Shown here one piece after another: positions 42,756-54,139 of a stretch of DNA of 64,000 nucleotides; position 1 is the first letter of the stretch, and each line of letters begins with the position of its first letter. The notes below the pieces were generated by a model that saw only the letters and a program-made list of their open reading frames with translations, was not told the DNA's origin and did no database searches. This DNA is from Ahaetulla prasina (lineage: Eukaryota; Chordata; Lepidosauria; Squamata; Colubridae): the NCBI RefSeq assembly GCF_028640845.1, contig NC_080540.1:98698061-98762060 (forward strand), read 5' to 3'. The translations under genes were made by a program, and so were the position numbers.

Positions 42756-45363
42756 GAAATGGAATATTGATATCATGAACTATGAGAATCCAGAAAAAGT
42801 TGATTGCCCCACGTATATATTCCAAAATGTAGAAAAGGAAACAGGAGATCTAAATAGCAACAGACAATAACGTAGCATTAATTTTGAAAGATTATTTTGC
42901 TCACTGAAGTTATATCTTCACTGATACAGATAAACCTCTGGCAAGGTAATAAAGTACAGTTTTTACAAAAAGTATCCTATGTATAAATCCCTGTGAATGG
43001 AGAAAGCAAACAGATGTATTGCTGATACCATCAAAATCTACTAGAAGATATGATTATAAAAAGAAAATGAGAAAATATTTATGTGCAATTTTTTTTACTC
43101 AAGTTCTTTAAATCCCACATATTTCCTTTTAGATGTCTTTGAATTTAATGTTCTGCATGTCAGAAATTTTGAAACTTTAGTACTATGTATTTTGTATTTG
43201 TTGATTCTCTATAATAAAAACTATAAGACACAATAAAACATTAAAAGCGGGTAGTTTATTTCTTTTTAATTCTTTTTAGTTTTCATATTTTGTCCCTTGC
43301 ACAGATGTTAACATGAAAATTTACTTTTCTGAAAATGATTTTCTTAAAGATTAGCTTTCATGTTGATTAAAAACTCTACAAATTGTTTAAAATATGTTTG
43401 CATCATTCAGCTAGTTTAATCTAAATCAAGTGTAAAGCTCTAAATGCTTCATTAAAAGGCCTTCCTTTTAATGTATGTTTCTGAATGTGGTAGGAGCCAG
43501 GTTATATTTTTATTCTTGTAACACTCTTGAATCTCTCTTCTGCTATCAAGTATTTTTTTTCCTTGCTGGATTCTATTGATTGAAACTGTATATTGGGGTT
43601 AGAACATTATGTGAACTACAAATTTGCGCATAGAGTAACACATGGTATATGCAGTATCTCTTTGTGGCAGATTAACGGAGAATAGCAGCATGAATTGTAG
43701 AGTTGAATTTGAATCATTTGCTGTGTCTTATTGACAGAAAATCTTTAAAAAACTAAGGCTTATGAAACAAATTTGAATATATTTTATCAGCATATTTGGG
43801 TTTGTTTGGGTTTTTTTGTTTTGTTTAAGAAGTTCAGTTTTAAGGAAATGAAATAGTTTGTCCCTATAAAGTGTTTTTATGTGAAGAATATTCTTGAAGT
43901 GAAATAAGATGACTTAATTATTTCATGTTCCACTGGTCATATGTTCAAAGTTATTTGAATACACTTCATATTCTAAACATTCCAAAATGCCTCGATTATC
44001 CTAAAATGAAAAAGAAATTATCAGGAAAGATCAATGTCTGAACTTGACAGCGGTTCTGAAATAATGTTGTGGCTGCTGTTTTAGAGATGCATGTGGTGAT
44101 ATGCAGAATTGTTAATCTATGACTGAAAAGGCTCTTTTTGCTATATACAAAGGACTATTGTTGGTTTTCCATTTTTACTTTCCCTGGTAGACCTTGTTTA
44201 TACTGTATGATTCCCAAGGCAGATTTTCAGAGTTAAATAGGAACTCTGGAGGAATATCACATTTTCCCACTTTACCTTCAATCAGTTATCCTGTTCACGA
44301 AGTACCAAACTGAAACCTTGTCTAGTGAATATACACAACAATGAAGAATAGTACCTACTGAAACATTTCTCAGGTATGTAGATAAAGGATAGAACATAGA
44401 TACAAAATATTTATTCTTATAAATTGTTAAGTCTCCCAAAGGGATTGTTTTATCTTCTAAAAATAAAACATTCATATATAGGTCATATAAGAGCTCCTCT
44501 TTGAGGGAGATGGGAAGTTCAGAAATATGAAATATAAATGAATTGATTGATTGATTTGTGTGAACTAATCTCTGAATTAATAAATATCAATGTAACAGTA
44601 CTAAAACTGGCATATATAGCTGAGAAATTGATGCTGAAATTAGTAGAAATTTAAGAGATTGCCTGGGGAAACTGGATGGAAACAAAATGTTAGAATAACT
44701 TGAAGTTTTGGATTGTAAATAATTTCTTTTCTTGGCACAGATGCTTTGCTGTCTGTTTATATAGAACCCATTTGCACATACATATGCACATAATTACTTT
44801 CCAGATGTTTTCTTCTTGTCCATTTACAAATTATTTCTGCAAAATTAAATATTTAATTTGCTCATCTCAAATCTTTGGAATTTAACACAAAAGTTTAACT
44901 AGCTTTAGTAGAGCCTATTCACAAGCAAAAGCTCCTAGATTTGCAGGAAAAAGCTCATAGTATGCTTTTCTCATTTATTCCTATTGTTAAATCTTTTTAA
45001 AACATCCCATTTATTCATGTTTTATCATTCTTTTTTGTCTTCTGATTTTTTGTAATATGACAGATTATGTTACTAATTCTAGGGGGAAAGGATTTACATT
45101 TGTATAGCAATAATCCTTTTTCAGCTCAAGCAGGAATGAGGGAAAGCAATTGTGTGATCTCATCCCCCACTTTTGGAAACTTACCAAGCAAGATGCTGCT
45201 GAATACATAAAGCTTACAGAATTGATATCTTAATGAAAGGGTGTCTTAGAGGGAAAGCCAATATCTTTGAATTCATCATGGAAGTGAAACATCTCTACAG
45301 GGATAACACTTAACTCGGCTTTTGATATAATGATTTACCTATTGGCAGTAATACAACTACTGA

Positions 45364-45365
<2 letters not shown>
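42756..45365. other. Unassigned intronic DNA
   Basis: AT-rich; I see no exon, RNA gene or confident repeat. Confidence 0.45.
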
Positions 45366-45418
<53 letters not shown>

Positions 45419-45419
45419 T
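45366..45419. repeat. (CTA)n then (CAC)n microsatellite
   Basis: Fifteen or more CTA trinucleotides ending in CCACCACCA. Confidence 0.95.
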
Positions 45420-45502
45420 ATGTACACTAGGGATTTGGATCTGATTCCTAAAAGGTGTTTTGGGGTACGTGAAAGCCATGTGAGAGAGATAAGACCGTTT
45501 TA

Positions 45503-46100
45503 GAATAGAATAACAGAGTTGGAAGGGACTTTGGAGGTCTTCTAATCCAGGGGTCTCCAACCTTGGCAACTTTAAGACCTGTGGACTTCAACTCCCAGAA
45601 TTCTTCAGCAAAGCAAAGCTGGCTGAGGAATTCTGGGAGTTGAAGTCGACGGGTCTTAAAGTTGCCAAGGTTGGAGACCTCTGTTTTAGTCCAACTACCT
45701 GCTTAGGTAGGAAACCCTATACCATTTCAGACAAATAGTTATCTAATCTCTTCGTAAAAACTTCCAGTGTTGGAGCATTCACAACTTCTGGAGGCAAGTT
45801 GTTTCACTGATTAATTGTTCTGTCAGGAAATTTTTCCTTAGTTCTAAGTTGTCTCTCTCCTTGATTAGTTTCCATCCATTGCTTCTTGTCCTGCCTTCAG
45901 GTGCTTTGGAGAATAACTTGACTCCCTCTTCTTTGTGGCAACCCCTGAGATATTGGAACACTGCTATCATGTCACCTCTAGTCCTTTTCATCAAACTAGA
46001 CATATCCAGTTCCAGCAACCGTTCTTTATCTGTTTTAGCCTCCAGTCCCCTAATCATCTTTGTTGTTCTTCTCTGCACTCTTTCTCGAGTCTTTCAAGGG
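45503..46100 (-). mobile_element. CR1 LINE 3' end, interrupted by a MITE
   Basis: The + strand shows TAACAGAGTTGGAAGGGACT, the standard CR1 3' region in reverse. The minus strand encodes MQRRTTKMIRGLEAKTDKER and KRTRGDMIAVFQYLRGCHKE, the conserved CR1 C-terminus, in an open 99-aa frame (45779-46078). It is split at 45548-45683 by a hAT MITE and 5'-truncated near 46100. Confidence 0.85.
45548..45683. mobile_element. Foldback hAT-type MITE nested in CR1
   Basis: CAGGGGTCTCCAACCTTGGC ... GCCAAGGTTGGAGACCTCTG palindrome. Flanking 8-mers TTCTAATC (45540-45547) and TTTTAGTC (45684-45691) match at 6 of 8 and rejoin the CR1 sequence when the MITE is removed. Confidence 0.9.
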
Positions 46101-46859
46101 GCATGGCTGCTTTAAGGTGTTGCAGACCAACGTTACATTTGAGTGCCCACTTGTTCAGAAACATCTTTTGGAAATGGAATCTAAAGTGCTTCACAGCTTG
46201 GTTACACAATCTCTTTTCAGAGACAATTCTGAATATCAGGTATAGGGAGTACATCTCATGCCAATTAGTCTGAGGTAGTGTGCTTTGTTCGTCCTTCACT
46301 TAAAAATCCTTCCTGTGAAATGAGTAGGCCAGATCAGATGAGATGAAGAGCTTCATTTGGAAATCCCTCAAAAATGAAGCCAGTTCCATTGCCACGATGT
46401 TCATTGCCGTGTCGTATGTCCTCCTTTCTCTATTGGAACATCTTTTCTGCAGGACCACAAATGTTGAAGTCAGAGTTGCTCTGGCAGCCATAATTTATCA
46501 CATCCATCTAAGAAGAAAACTATTAGCAAACAATTACTCATTCCAGGAGGACATAAAAATCATGCAGCAATTTTAAAACCGTGTTTCCATTTTAGTGTAA
46601 TTCTTTTGGCACAGTTAACTTTGGGAAACCAGCACATCTGTTCACATACATTTTAATACCATGGAGCAATTTTATGGTCCCGTAAGCATTTTCAGTCTCT
46701 TTGTGCTTCCTTTGCAATGTAATTCTAGAGACAGTGGCCCATGTAATTCTTCTAATAATGATAAAACAACAGTGCGGTATGCAGAGTAGCCTCCAACTAC
46801 CTAGCAATGAAACATAACTGCTAGCAATATTTTATTTAATTCATAGAAAAATCACATAA
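46101..46859. other. Unassigned; overlapping open frames of unknown meaning
   Basis: Overlapping short frames exist on both strands (minus 46054-46299 and 46300-46491; plus 46343-46576). None resembles a family I recognise, and no splice context was found. Could be a decayed transposon or retropseudogene. Confidence 0.3.
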
Positions 46860-47228
46860 TACAGGTAGTCCTTGACTTACGACCACAATTGAGCCCAAAA
46901 TTTATGTTGCTGAGACATTCGTTAAGCGAGTTTTGCCCCATTTTTTTCCCCATAGTTGTTAAGTGAATCATTGCAGTGAATCAAGTGACTCATTAAGTTA
47001 GTAACCCGGTTGTTAAGTGAATCTTGACTTTCCTTGCTAGAAAATTGCAAAAGACGATCACATGACCCAGGAACACTGCAACCGTCATAAATATGAACCA
47101 GTCGCCAAGCATCCGAATTTTGATCACGTGATCATGTGGACACTGCAACGGTCATAAGTGTAAAAAAAGTGCCGTTGCAACTTTGAACGGTCACTAAATG
47201 AACTGTTGCAAGTCGAGGACTACCTGTA
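46860..47228 (+). mobile_element. Tc1/mariner (Tigger-like) MITE, copy 2 (best preserved)
   Basis: TACAGGTAGTCCTTGACTTA and CAAGTCGAGGACTACCTGTA are inverted termini with TA edges. Interior is a set of AAGTGAATCA/TTGTTAAGTGA and CAACGGTCATAAGTG blocks. About 369 bp, non-coding. Confidence 0.8.
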
Positions 47229-48529
47229 GTTACTATATCTGCTTGAGGTCATAAAACAACTTTGACATGCTTTAGATACAAGCATTTTCAACTCCCAGGA
47301 TTCCCAGCAACAACTGTGCTACCTGGGAAGTTCTGAGAATTGAAGTCTACGTTACTTTGTAGAAGGGCAGCTCAAAAATACTGCGTTTAAAAAACCAATT
47401 AATGATACATGATTCTGCAGTTTACAGCAGCACACTTAATTCTTTTAATACAAGATTATTTTTTTTTAGAGTTTTGGACATATTTAGAATGTTGGGGAAA
47501 TATGAGTAGTATCAAAAAATTAGCCACTGTGGTAAGTGAACCAATCATAGAAAGAACCTAAAAGACAAATTCAAATTCCTAAATGGAAGGCACAGTTGAG
47601 TCTGAGCTTCAGAATAACAAAATCAAACCAGTTTCTTGGGCCAACAGATAACAAGGAGACACAGAACCAAGCTTCCAAGGCTATTTAAGATTCCTTAGAA
47701 CTTACTGTTGTGTTTTTCCTTTTTTTTTTTTTTTGCCCTCTTCCTCACGCAGGATCACTCATAGGATGTTATTTTTCTCATCCCAGACTTGGTCTTCCTT
47801 TTTCAGCATCATTCTCAAGAACTGCCAGACCCCCCCCCCACCCTTTGCTCTTTCCTAGCGGTAATCCAACTACTTCCTCCTGCACCAAGCAAAATTACTC
47901 ATCTTTCCCCTGCTTCCTTTTCTCATATCTTTAGGTCATAAAGCTTCCTCTTCCCATAGTGTTAAGACTGTTCCCAGAAATCCTTTAATATATCCATGTT
48001 TCCCCCACAGCTCTTCTACATCTGCCCTGTTCACTGCTAAGGACTAAATATTGGATCGGTTAATTTTATGCTTTTCTTTTTGTGCTTCAACTGTCTAAAA
48101 CTGCTTCAAAGCAAAAATGCTGGCCGCTGCATGCTTACCCTGTCTTCTTCTTAGGAATGTCTCTTGATTCCATGAGGCACAGAGAAACTGTACGGAATAA
48201 AGACAGCCAGCACAGGAAGACACTGAAATAGATCTGGCCAAACATTCCCCCTCCCTCAAAACCCATGTGCATTTACAGGCACAGAGACAATTCCACAGGG
48301 GCAGTAATATTTTCAGGTGTTCTGATACCTGATCATGAACAATAGGAAGAACTGAATTTTGTTATCATTTATATAATTTTATATTTTTTTATGGCAGGAG
48401 ATATTCCTCTTAACATTGTCTTTAGGAGACCTTAGCTTAATCATAATTGATAATAAGAGAACCTCATAAACATATTTTTAAAGCCTCCACTCACAGCAAA
48501 AATGGATAAATGATTTTATTCATTCAAAA
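47229..48529. other. Unassigned intronic DNA
   Basis: A T17 run near 47720 and pyrimidine-rich stretches. Nothing recognised up to the gypsy insertion. Confidence 0.5.
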
Positions 48530-48707
48530 TGTAATGTATCTTTAAATGTTTTGGCGGGAAAAAAGCACGTTGCTGATTGGTTGAAGCCGCCGGCTAAACT
48601 GTATTTAAAGAGAGGTTTTTCCCAGCCCGAGTTGCTGGGTTCACCATATAGTAAAGAGCTGTTGTCACTATCCTGGTCTCCTGCCTCGTTATTGCCCGAA
48701 TCTAACA
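48530..48707 (+). repeat. 5' LTR (178 bp)
   Basis: TGTAATGTATC ... CGAATCTAACA. It has a TATA-like TATTTAAAG (48602-48610) and an AGTAAA poly(A)-type signal (48650-48655). Confidence 0.93.
48602..48610 (+). promoter_or_regulatory. LTR TATA-like box
   Basis: TATTTAAAG in the 5' LTR, about 48 bp before the AGTAAA signal, a compact U3-R arrangement. Repeated in the 3' LTR. Confidence 0.5.
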
Positions 48708-48708
48708 C

Positions 48709-48730
48709 TGGCGACGAAGGTGGGATCTCG
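48709..48730 (+). promoter_or_regulatory. Primer binding site, tRNA-Ser type
   Basis: TGGCGACGAAGGTGGGAT begins one base after the LTR. It is close to the complement of the 3' end of vertebrate tRNA-Ser(GCT), as I recall it (…CCTCGTCG-CCA). Confidence 0.7.
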
Positions 48731-48806
48731 AGGCTAAGAGCGCCAGGAAAAGAGCTGAACTCACCAGGAAGACGCGAACCCAGCAAAACAAGGGCGGAAA
48801 GCAGCG

Positions 48807-50147
48807 ATGTCCGGCTACACACCACCAGCGCCATTCGACCCAGCTAAGGAGAAATGGGGGTCATACATGGCTCGCTTCGAGTGTTTCCTCGAAGCAAACG
48901 AACTTCAAGGAGTTTCCGACAACAGGAAACGAGCCTATTTCCTGAGCCACTGCGGTCCAGAAGTTTTCGACACCGCAGAATCCCTGGCTGAGCCAACGCC
49001 GGTACAGTCGGTACCGTGGCAAACTCTGCAGACTCTGCTGAAAGCACATTTTGCACCGATGCCATTCAAGTATGTGCAATGGTTTGAATTCGGGGAGCGC
49101 AGACAGCAAGAAGGCGAGTCCATCAGTGCATACATGGCCGCCCTAAGAAAAGCCTCAAAACATTGCGAGTATCGAGACTTGGACGAGGCATTGCTGGAGC
49201 AACTCATCCGCGGGGTCAGGGACATCCGTTTGCGGAGGCGGCTACTGTCTAAGAGCAACCTAACGCTAGCAAACGCTCTGGATGAAGCCAGGGCGCACGA
49301 GATGTCCACCCAAGCGGCGGAAACCCTACAAAAGCAGGTCACACCAACGGCTGGTGCGAAATCAACCCCGGTCCACAATGAAGAGGTCCAGGCCGAATCG
49401 GACGGTGAGGAGGAAGAAGGAGTTTTCCACACCGGGAGGCCGCAGAAAGACGACCGGGGCGACTGCGCAAGTTGCGGAGGGCAACACCAACGACAACAAT
49501 GCAGATTTAAAGATGCAACTTGTCGGCGATGCGAAAGGAAGGGGCACCTAGCACAGGTCTGTCGAGCTCCCCAACCTTCCCGCCAAAAATTCAAACCGGC
49601 CAATCAGAGCGCGGGAAAGACGAAGCGGCCCACGAGTGGTCAGTTTAAAAAAGGCGCGAAATTGAATCAAACTGTCGTGAGAGTGGGTCACGCATCAACA
49701 CGCCTAGAAAAGAAAATCTTCACAAAAGCAAAGATTGAGGGGGTGCCGTGCCGATTGGAGGTGGACACCGGCTCATCGATCACGATCATGTCCTGGGACA
49801 ACCTCGTGAGAGCCTTACCCGCCATCGCAAAGCACAAACTGCAACCACAAAGACTAAAAGTACAGGACTACCAGGGGAATCGCATCCCTGTTCGAGGGGT
49901 AACGTCCGTCCACGTCGAGTATGGACACTACAAGAAAACTCTGCCCATCACCATCGTCGATGGGACCCTGCCAAGCTTGTTGGGACTGGACTGGTTCCGA
50001 GCATTGGGCATGGGAGTGACCGGAATCTTCAGAAACGAAGTCGACCTCAAAGACGCACTCACGAAGGAGTTTGGGGACTGCCTGGGCAAGTACAAGGGGA
50101 CCCCTATATCCTTTAACTTAGACCCCAAGTTGCCGCTATCCGCCTAA
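48807..50147 (+). CDS. Gypsy Gag-protease frame
   Basis: A 446-aa frame from the first ATG after the PBS. Residues about 1-180 are a retrotransposon-type Gag (capsid-like, with an RRQQEGESISAYMAALRKA segment). Residues 220-232 are CASCGGQHQRQQC, an irregular CCHC knuckle, and 239-252 are CRRCERKGHLAQVC, a canonical CCHC knuckle for RNA binding. Residues 319-324 are the aspartic protease active site VDTGSS, with LLGLDW at 391-396. Pol homology continues in the -1 frame from about 50130, and the Gag-protease frame ends at 50145-50147. The frame itself is intact. I see no canonical slippery heptamer, so the frame change is probably a mutation. Confidence 0.88.
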   Translation: MSGYTPPAPFDPAKEKWGSYMARFECFLEANELQGVSDNRKRAYFLSHCGPEVFDTAESLAEPTPVQSVPWQTLQTLLKAHFAPMPFKYVQWFEFGERRQQEGESISAYMAALRKASKHCEYRDLDEALLEQLIRGVRDIRLRRRLLSKSNLTLANALDEARAHEMSTQAAETLQKQVTPTAGAKSTPVHNEEVQAESDGEEEEGVFHTGRPQKDDRGDCASCGGQHQRQQCRFKDATCRRCERKGHLAQVCRAPQPSRQKFKPANQSAGKTKRPTSGQFKKGAKLNQTVVRVGHASTRLEKKIFTKAKIEGVPCRLEVDTGSSITIMSWDNLVRALPAIAKHKLQPQRLKVQDYQGNRIPVRGVTSVHVEYGHYKKTLPITIVDGTLPSLLGLDWFRALGMGVTGIFRNEVDLKDALTKEFGDCLGKYKGTPISFNLDPKLPLSA

Positions 50148-50746
50148 AGGCTAGGAGGGTCCCGTTCGCCCTAAAGCCCAGGATTGACCGGGAACTGGAC
50201 AAACTAGTAAACCAGGGAATTCTAGTGCCAGTTGACCATGCTAAGTGGGAGACCCCTATAGTCACCCCAGTCAAACCGGACAGATCGGTCCGGATTTGCG
50301 CTGACTACAAGGCAACGCTTAACAAAGCGTTGCAAAAGAGTGCTTACCCCGTTCCGGTGGTACAGCACTTACTGCACTCAATGGGGCAAGGGCAAGTTTT
50401 TGCCAAGCTAGACCTGGCCCAAGCCTATCAACAGCTGCCCGTAGACAGCAACACAGCCGAAGCGCAGACAATTGTGACTCACAGAGGGGCGTTTAAGTGT
50501 ACCCGATTACAGTTTGGGGTCAGTGTAGCTCCAGGGTTATTTCAGAACCTGATGGAGCGGCTATTGCAGGGCCTACCAGGGGTGGTACCATACTTTGACG
50601 ATGTACTGGTATCCGCTGAAAACCTAGAGGAATTAGGGGCGAGGCTGCGAAAAGTTTTGGGCATTTTCCGGTCTGCCGGTCTCACGGTTAAACTAAACAA
50701 ATGCCAGATCGGGGTTGAGTCTGTGGAATTCCTGGGCTACGGATAG
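50131..50746 (+). pseudogene. Gypsy reverse transcriptase segment
   Basis: In the -1 frame relative to gag-pro. Motifs in order: RICADYKATLN, FAKLDLAQAYQQLPV (catalytic Asp), FGVSVAPGLFQNLMERLL and VPYFDDVLV (catalytic DD). It ends at an in-frame TAG, 50744-50746, just after FLGY, where related elements continue. It cannot give a full Pol product. Confidence 0.85.
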
Positions 50747-51919
50747 ACAGGAAGGATTCACCCCACTGAGAGCAAGGTACGGGCCATCAGGAAGGCCCCG
50801 GTGCCCAAGAACAAAACGGAGTTACAGGCATTCTTGGGTCTGGTCAACTTCTACGCAGTATTCCTAAGGAATAAGGCAACAGTAGCAGAGCCGCTGCATA
50901 AATTATTAGCTAAGACGGCTGCATGGTCTTGGGGAAAGACGGAAGCTAGGGCATTCAAAGGGGTAAAGAATCTCCTAACGAGTGATAGCCTCCTCATCCA
51001 GTATAATGGCACACTACCTCTAGTGTTAAGCTGCGATGCATCTCCCTATGGGGTGGGGGCTGTGCTCAGCCACAGGTTACCTAATGGCACAGAAGCCCCC
51101 ATTGCATACTACTCCCGAACCATGTCATCAACTGAAAGGAATTATAGCCAGCTTGATAAGGAAGCCTTGGCTATAGTCGCAGGGGTAAAGAAATTCCATG
51201 AGTATGTATTTGGTCGTGATTTTGAAATCATCACGGACCATAGACCCTTGCTAGGTCTGCTGGCAGGCGACCGCCCAACGCCCGTGGCACTTTCGCCAAG
51301 ACTGACCCGATGGACTATCTTCCTGGCAGCGTATTCTTACAAATTGCTACACCGGCCAGGAAAGGATTTAGGGCACGCAGACGCACTGAGCAGATGCCCG
51401 TTACCAGAGACTATTGAAGACCCCACTCCAGGGATACCAGTTCTGCTAATTGACTCTTTGGACTCTGGCCCAGTCACATCCAAAGAGGTGGCTCGGGCTT
51501 CGTATAAGGACATTACAATACGAACTGTACTTGGTTGGGTACAAAGAGGGTGGCCCGCTGCGCCGGGCGAGCGTTTTAAAGAGTTTGTAAAGAAACGAGG
51601 GGAACTTTCGGCTCAAGGGGGGTGCCTGCTATGGGGGGATCGAGTGGTGATCCCAGAGAAATTGAGGAAAAGGGTGTTGGATCTCCTTCACGAAGGTCAC
51701 CCAGGGATCGTGAGGATGAAGGGTCTAGCGAGAAGCTATGTGTGGTGGCCCTTAATGGACTCGGAAATTGCTGAGAGGGTAGGGAAATGCCAGGCCTGCC
51801 AGGAGTCCAGACCGCTACCCCCAACGGCCCCGATTCGGGAATGGGAGAGACCCCAAGGGCCCTGGTCTAGGATCCACATCGATTTTGCCAGCCCTTCCAC
51901 GGCCAAACCTTTCTGGTAG
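50747..51919 (+). pseudogene. Gypsy RNase H and integrase N-terminus
   Basis: Same frame as the RT after the TAG. RNase H: LVLSCDASPYGVGAVLSHRL, QLDKEALAIVAGVKKFHEYV, ITDHRPLLGL and HADALSR. Then the integrase HHCC zinc-binding region (HEGHPG ... CQACQES) and IHIDFA, holding the first catalytic Asp of the DDE triad. A one-base deletion near 51893 moves the frame and stops translation at 51917-51919. Confidence 0.85.
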
Positions 51920-52842
51920 TAGTCGATGCCTACTCCAAATGGCTGGAAATCATTCTCATGAGATCCATGACAGCCGAGGCTGTGATCTCAGTCCCACGGC
52001 ACCTATTTGTAACCCATGGGTTGCCCGACACGTTAGTCTCCGATAACGGCCCGCACCACGGCAACCCAGTTTGAGGGGTACTTGGCAGAAGAGGGCATCC
52101 GGCATGTCCTCTCGGCGCCTTTCCACCCTGCGACGAATGGCCTTGCAGAACGTTCCGTTCGGAGCGCAAAAGAGGCATTGTCCAGGATCAGGCCAGGTGA
52201 CTGGCAAACAAAAATCGATACCTTCCTGGCCGTCCAACACAGAACCCCCTGTGTCACAACTGGCAGAAGCCCAGCAGAGTTATTAATGGGTCGGAAGCTC
52301 AGGTGCCCACTAGACCGCTTAAACCCGAACTACACACCAGACGGTTACAAAGGGGCACTCGGTAAAACAAGGGGGATGGCAATAGGCGACCGAGTGTGGT
52401 CACACAACTATAGCGAAGGCCCGACCTGGTTAGCAGGAAAAATCCTAGAAATAACAGGTCCCAAATCATATTTAGTGGAGATAAAGGATGGCCGGGTATG
52501 GAAGCGCCACATAGACCAAATAAGAAAACGCATAACCGAACAATCCGAATTAGACGAAACAGGCCCTGACTATACAATGTTTGAATCCACAGCTGACTCA
52601 AACCCGGGGCAAACGCGGGACTTATCTGAGTTCCAGGAGGTCCAGCGACGCCAACCGGTTCCTTCAAAAAACAGCAGGGACGACTCTGCATATAATCCAG
52701 GGCCGGATGGCCTGGAGGAGGAGTTGAGAGGAACAGACAGTCCCTCCGGTCAGCTCGACTCACTCCCAGAGAATGAATTGCGCAGGTCCGAAAGAGTCAG
52801 GAGACGCCCAGTCTACTTGCGTGATTACGTTGAAAAATAATA
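51920..52842 (+). pseudogene. Gypsy integrase core and C-terminus
   Basis: The integrase core continues in a shifted frame (VVVDAYSKWLE, then VSDNGP with the second Asp). A small deletion near 52058-52062 shifts it again. The frame 52082-52840 (stop at 52838-52840) carries PFHPATNGLAERSVRSAKEA with the DDE Glu, then a basic C-terminal domain and LRRSERVRRRPVYLRDYVEK. No chromodomain is recognised. Confidence 0.8.
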
Positions 52843-52878
52843 TGTAAATCTCATGTAAATAATGGTAAAGTGTTTTCT

Positions 52879-52891
52879 GGGAGGGAAGGAG
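52879..52891 (+). promoter_or_regulatory. Polypurine tract
   Basis: GGGAGGGAAGGAG directly before the 3' LTR, the expected plus-strand primer. Confidence 0.85.
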
Positions 52892-53069
52892 TGTAATGTA
52901 TCTTTAAATGTTTTGGCGGGGAAAAAGCACGTTGCTGATTGGTTGAAGCCGCCGGCTAAACTGTATTTAAAGAGAGGTTTTTCCCAGCCCGAGTTGCTGG
53001 GTTCACCATATAGTAAAGAGCTGTTGTCACTATCCTGGTCTCCTGCCTCGTTATTGCCCGAATCTAACA
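52892..53069 (+). repeat. 3' LTR (178 bp)
   Basis: Differs from the 5' LTR by one base by eye (GGGGAAAAAG here, GGGAAAAAAG there). Confidence 0.93.
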
Positions 53070-53074
53070 CAAAA

Positions 53075-54138
53075 TATTTCTAAGCCCCCTTTAAGATCCT
53101 ATCTTCAACACACACACACAAACTTTCTATGACAAATGATAAAGTATTAATCCATGCTCATATTGATCTGTTGCCATGTGTGGCAAACAACCCCGTCAAA
53201 ATTTTCCAGCGCATCTGAAGAGCATCCTCTCAGGGAAAGTTTACCATTAATGTAAAGCTACTAAGAAAACTACTGCTGCAAATGAAATAGTTATCTTAAG
53301 GAAAGGCCTTTAAAAGCCTTATAGAGGCCAAGAGTAAATCAGGTTGATGGAAATTTAGTAACTGTGAGGTCACTAAATTTATTTATTAAGTGATGGAGTT
53401 TCTTTGTTTTTAAAAGCACTGGACAGAGAAAAAAGAAATTATCTCTTGAGCTTATCAGTCTAAATGAAGGTAACAGTGAATTAGATGAGCAGTCCCTTTG
53501 AAGTAGAACTGAGCCAAGATGGTATGAGTGAAAGTTTTTTTAAAGATAATTATTCAGACAATAAATGGCTTAGGACAGAGCTAATGTTAACCTTTTCCAT
53601 TTGGTCCTGGTTTTGTAAGTTCCTTCCCATGCACTTCCAATTTGTTCTGTTTGGAGTTGCTCCAAAATGTTTTTTCCATCTGCAGAACAGAATAACTTTT
53701 CTAGGAAAAAAAATATATCCTTGTGTGTCCCAGTTCACAAGGATTTTTTTTAACTGGGGAGGAAGCAGTTATAATACAAATTTTATAAAAGCAAGCTGCA
53801 CTCCAGGCACAAGATAACTAGAAATGTCTTGCTGACAATGAGGCAGAAAGAGTCCAGGTTTTCCAAGGAGACTATCATGGCTTAAAGCTGGAAACTAGCT
53901 ATATAATATAGAAGACGTCACAGAAGTTGTTCCCTTACTGTAAGGCTCTCAGGGAGTGCCTTAAATTCAGGCTCTCCCAACCTGTCTGTCTCAGGAAGAT
54001 GGGAGTCAATCAACTCTGATTACAAAAATTTGTGGTTGAAAAGCAGCCTCCTTTTCCTCCTCCTCCTTTTCCTCACCATGATGCCTCCTCCTCATGCAGT
54101 TGAGCACTGCATACCTGAGGGACAGGTGAGTAGCTAGG
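53075..54138. other. Unassigned intronic DNA
   Basis: A short (CA)n at 53110-53121. No exon or recognised repeat. Confidence 0.5.
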
Positions 54139-54139
54139 T

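Larger units (their letters stand above)
48530..53069 (+). mobile_element. Complete Ty3/gypsy LTR retrotransposon (Mag-like), pol disrupted
   Basis: The 4540-bp element has two 178-bp LTRs, a PBS, a gag-protease frame, pol in the order RT-RNase H-integrase, and a polypurine tract. A perfect 5-bp duplication, CAAAA, lies at 48525-48529 and 53070-53074. The two-knuckle gag and tRNA-Ser-type PBS suggest the Mag clade. No envelope frame. GC content is higher than the intron. The LTRs differ at one position by eye, so insertion was recent, yet pol carries one nonsense codon and several frameshifts. Confidence 0.93.

Noticed and set aside
45357..45569. Frame with a poly-Val tract
   Set aside because: Antisense of the (CTA)n/(CAC)n repeat.
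50100..50147. Programmed -1 frameshift site in gypsy
   Set aside because: No slippery heptamer and no obvious downstream pseudoknot; mutation is more likely, so kept only as a low-interest question.
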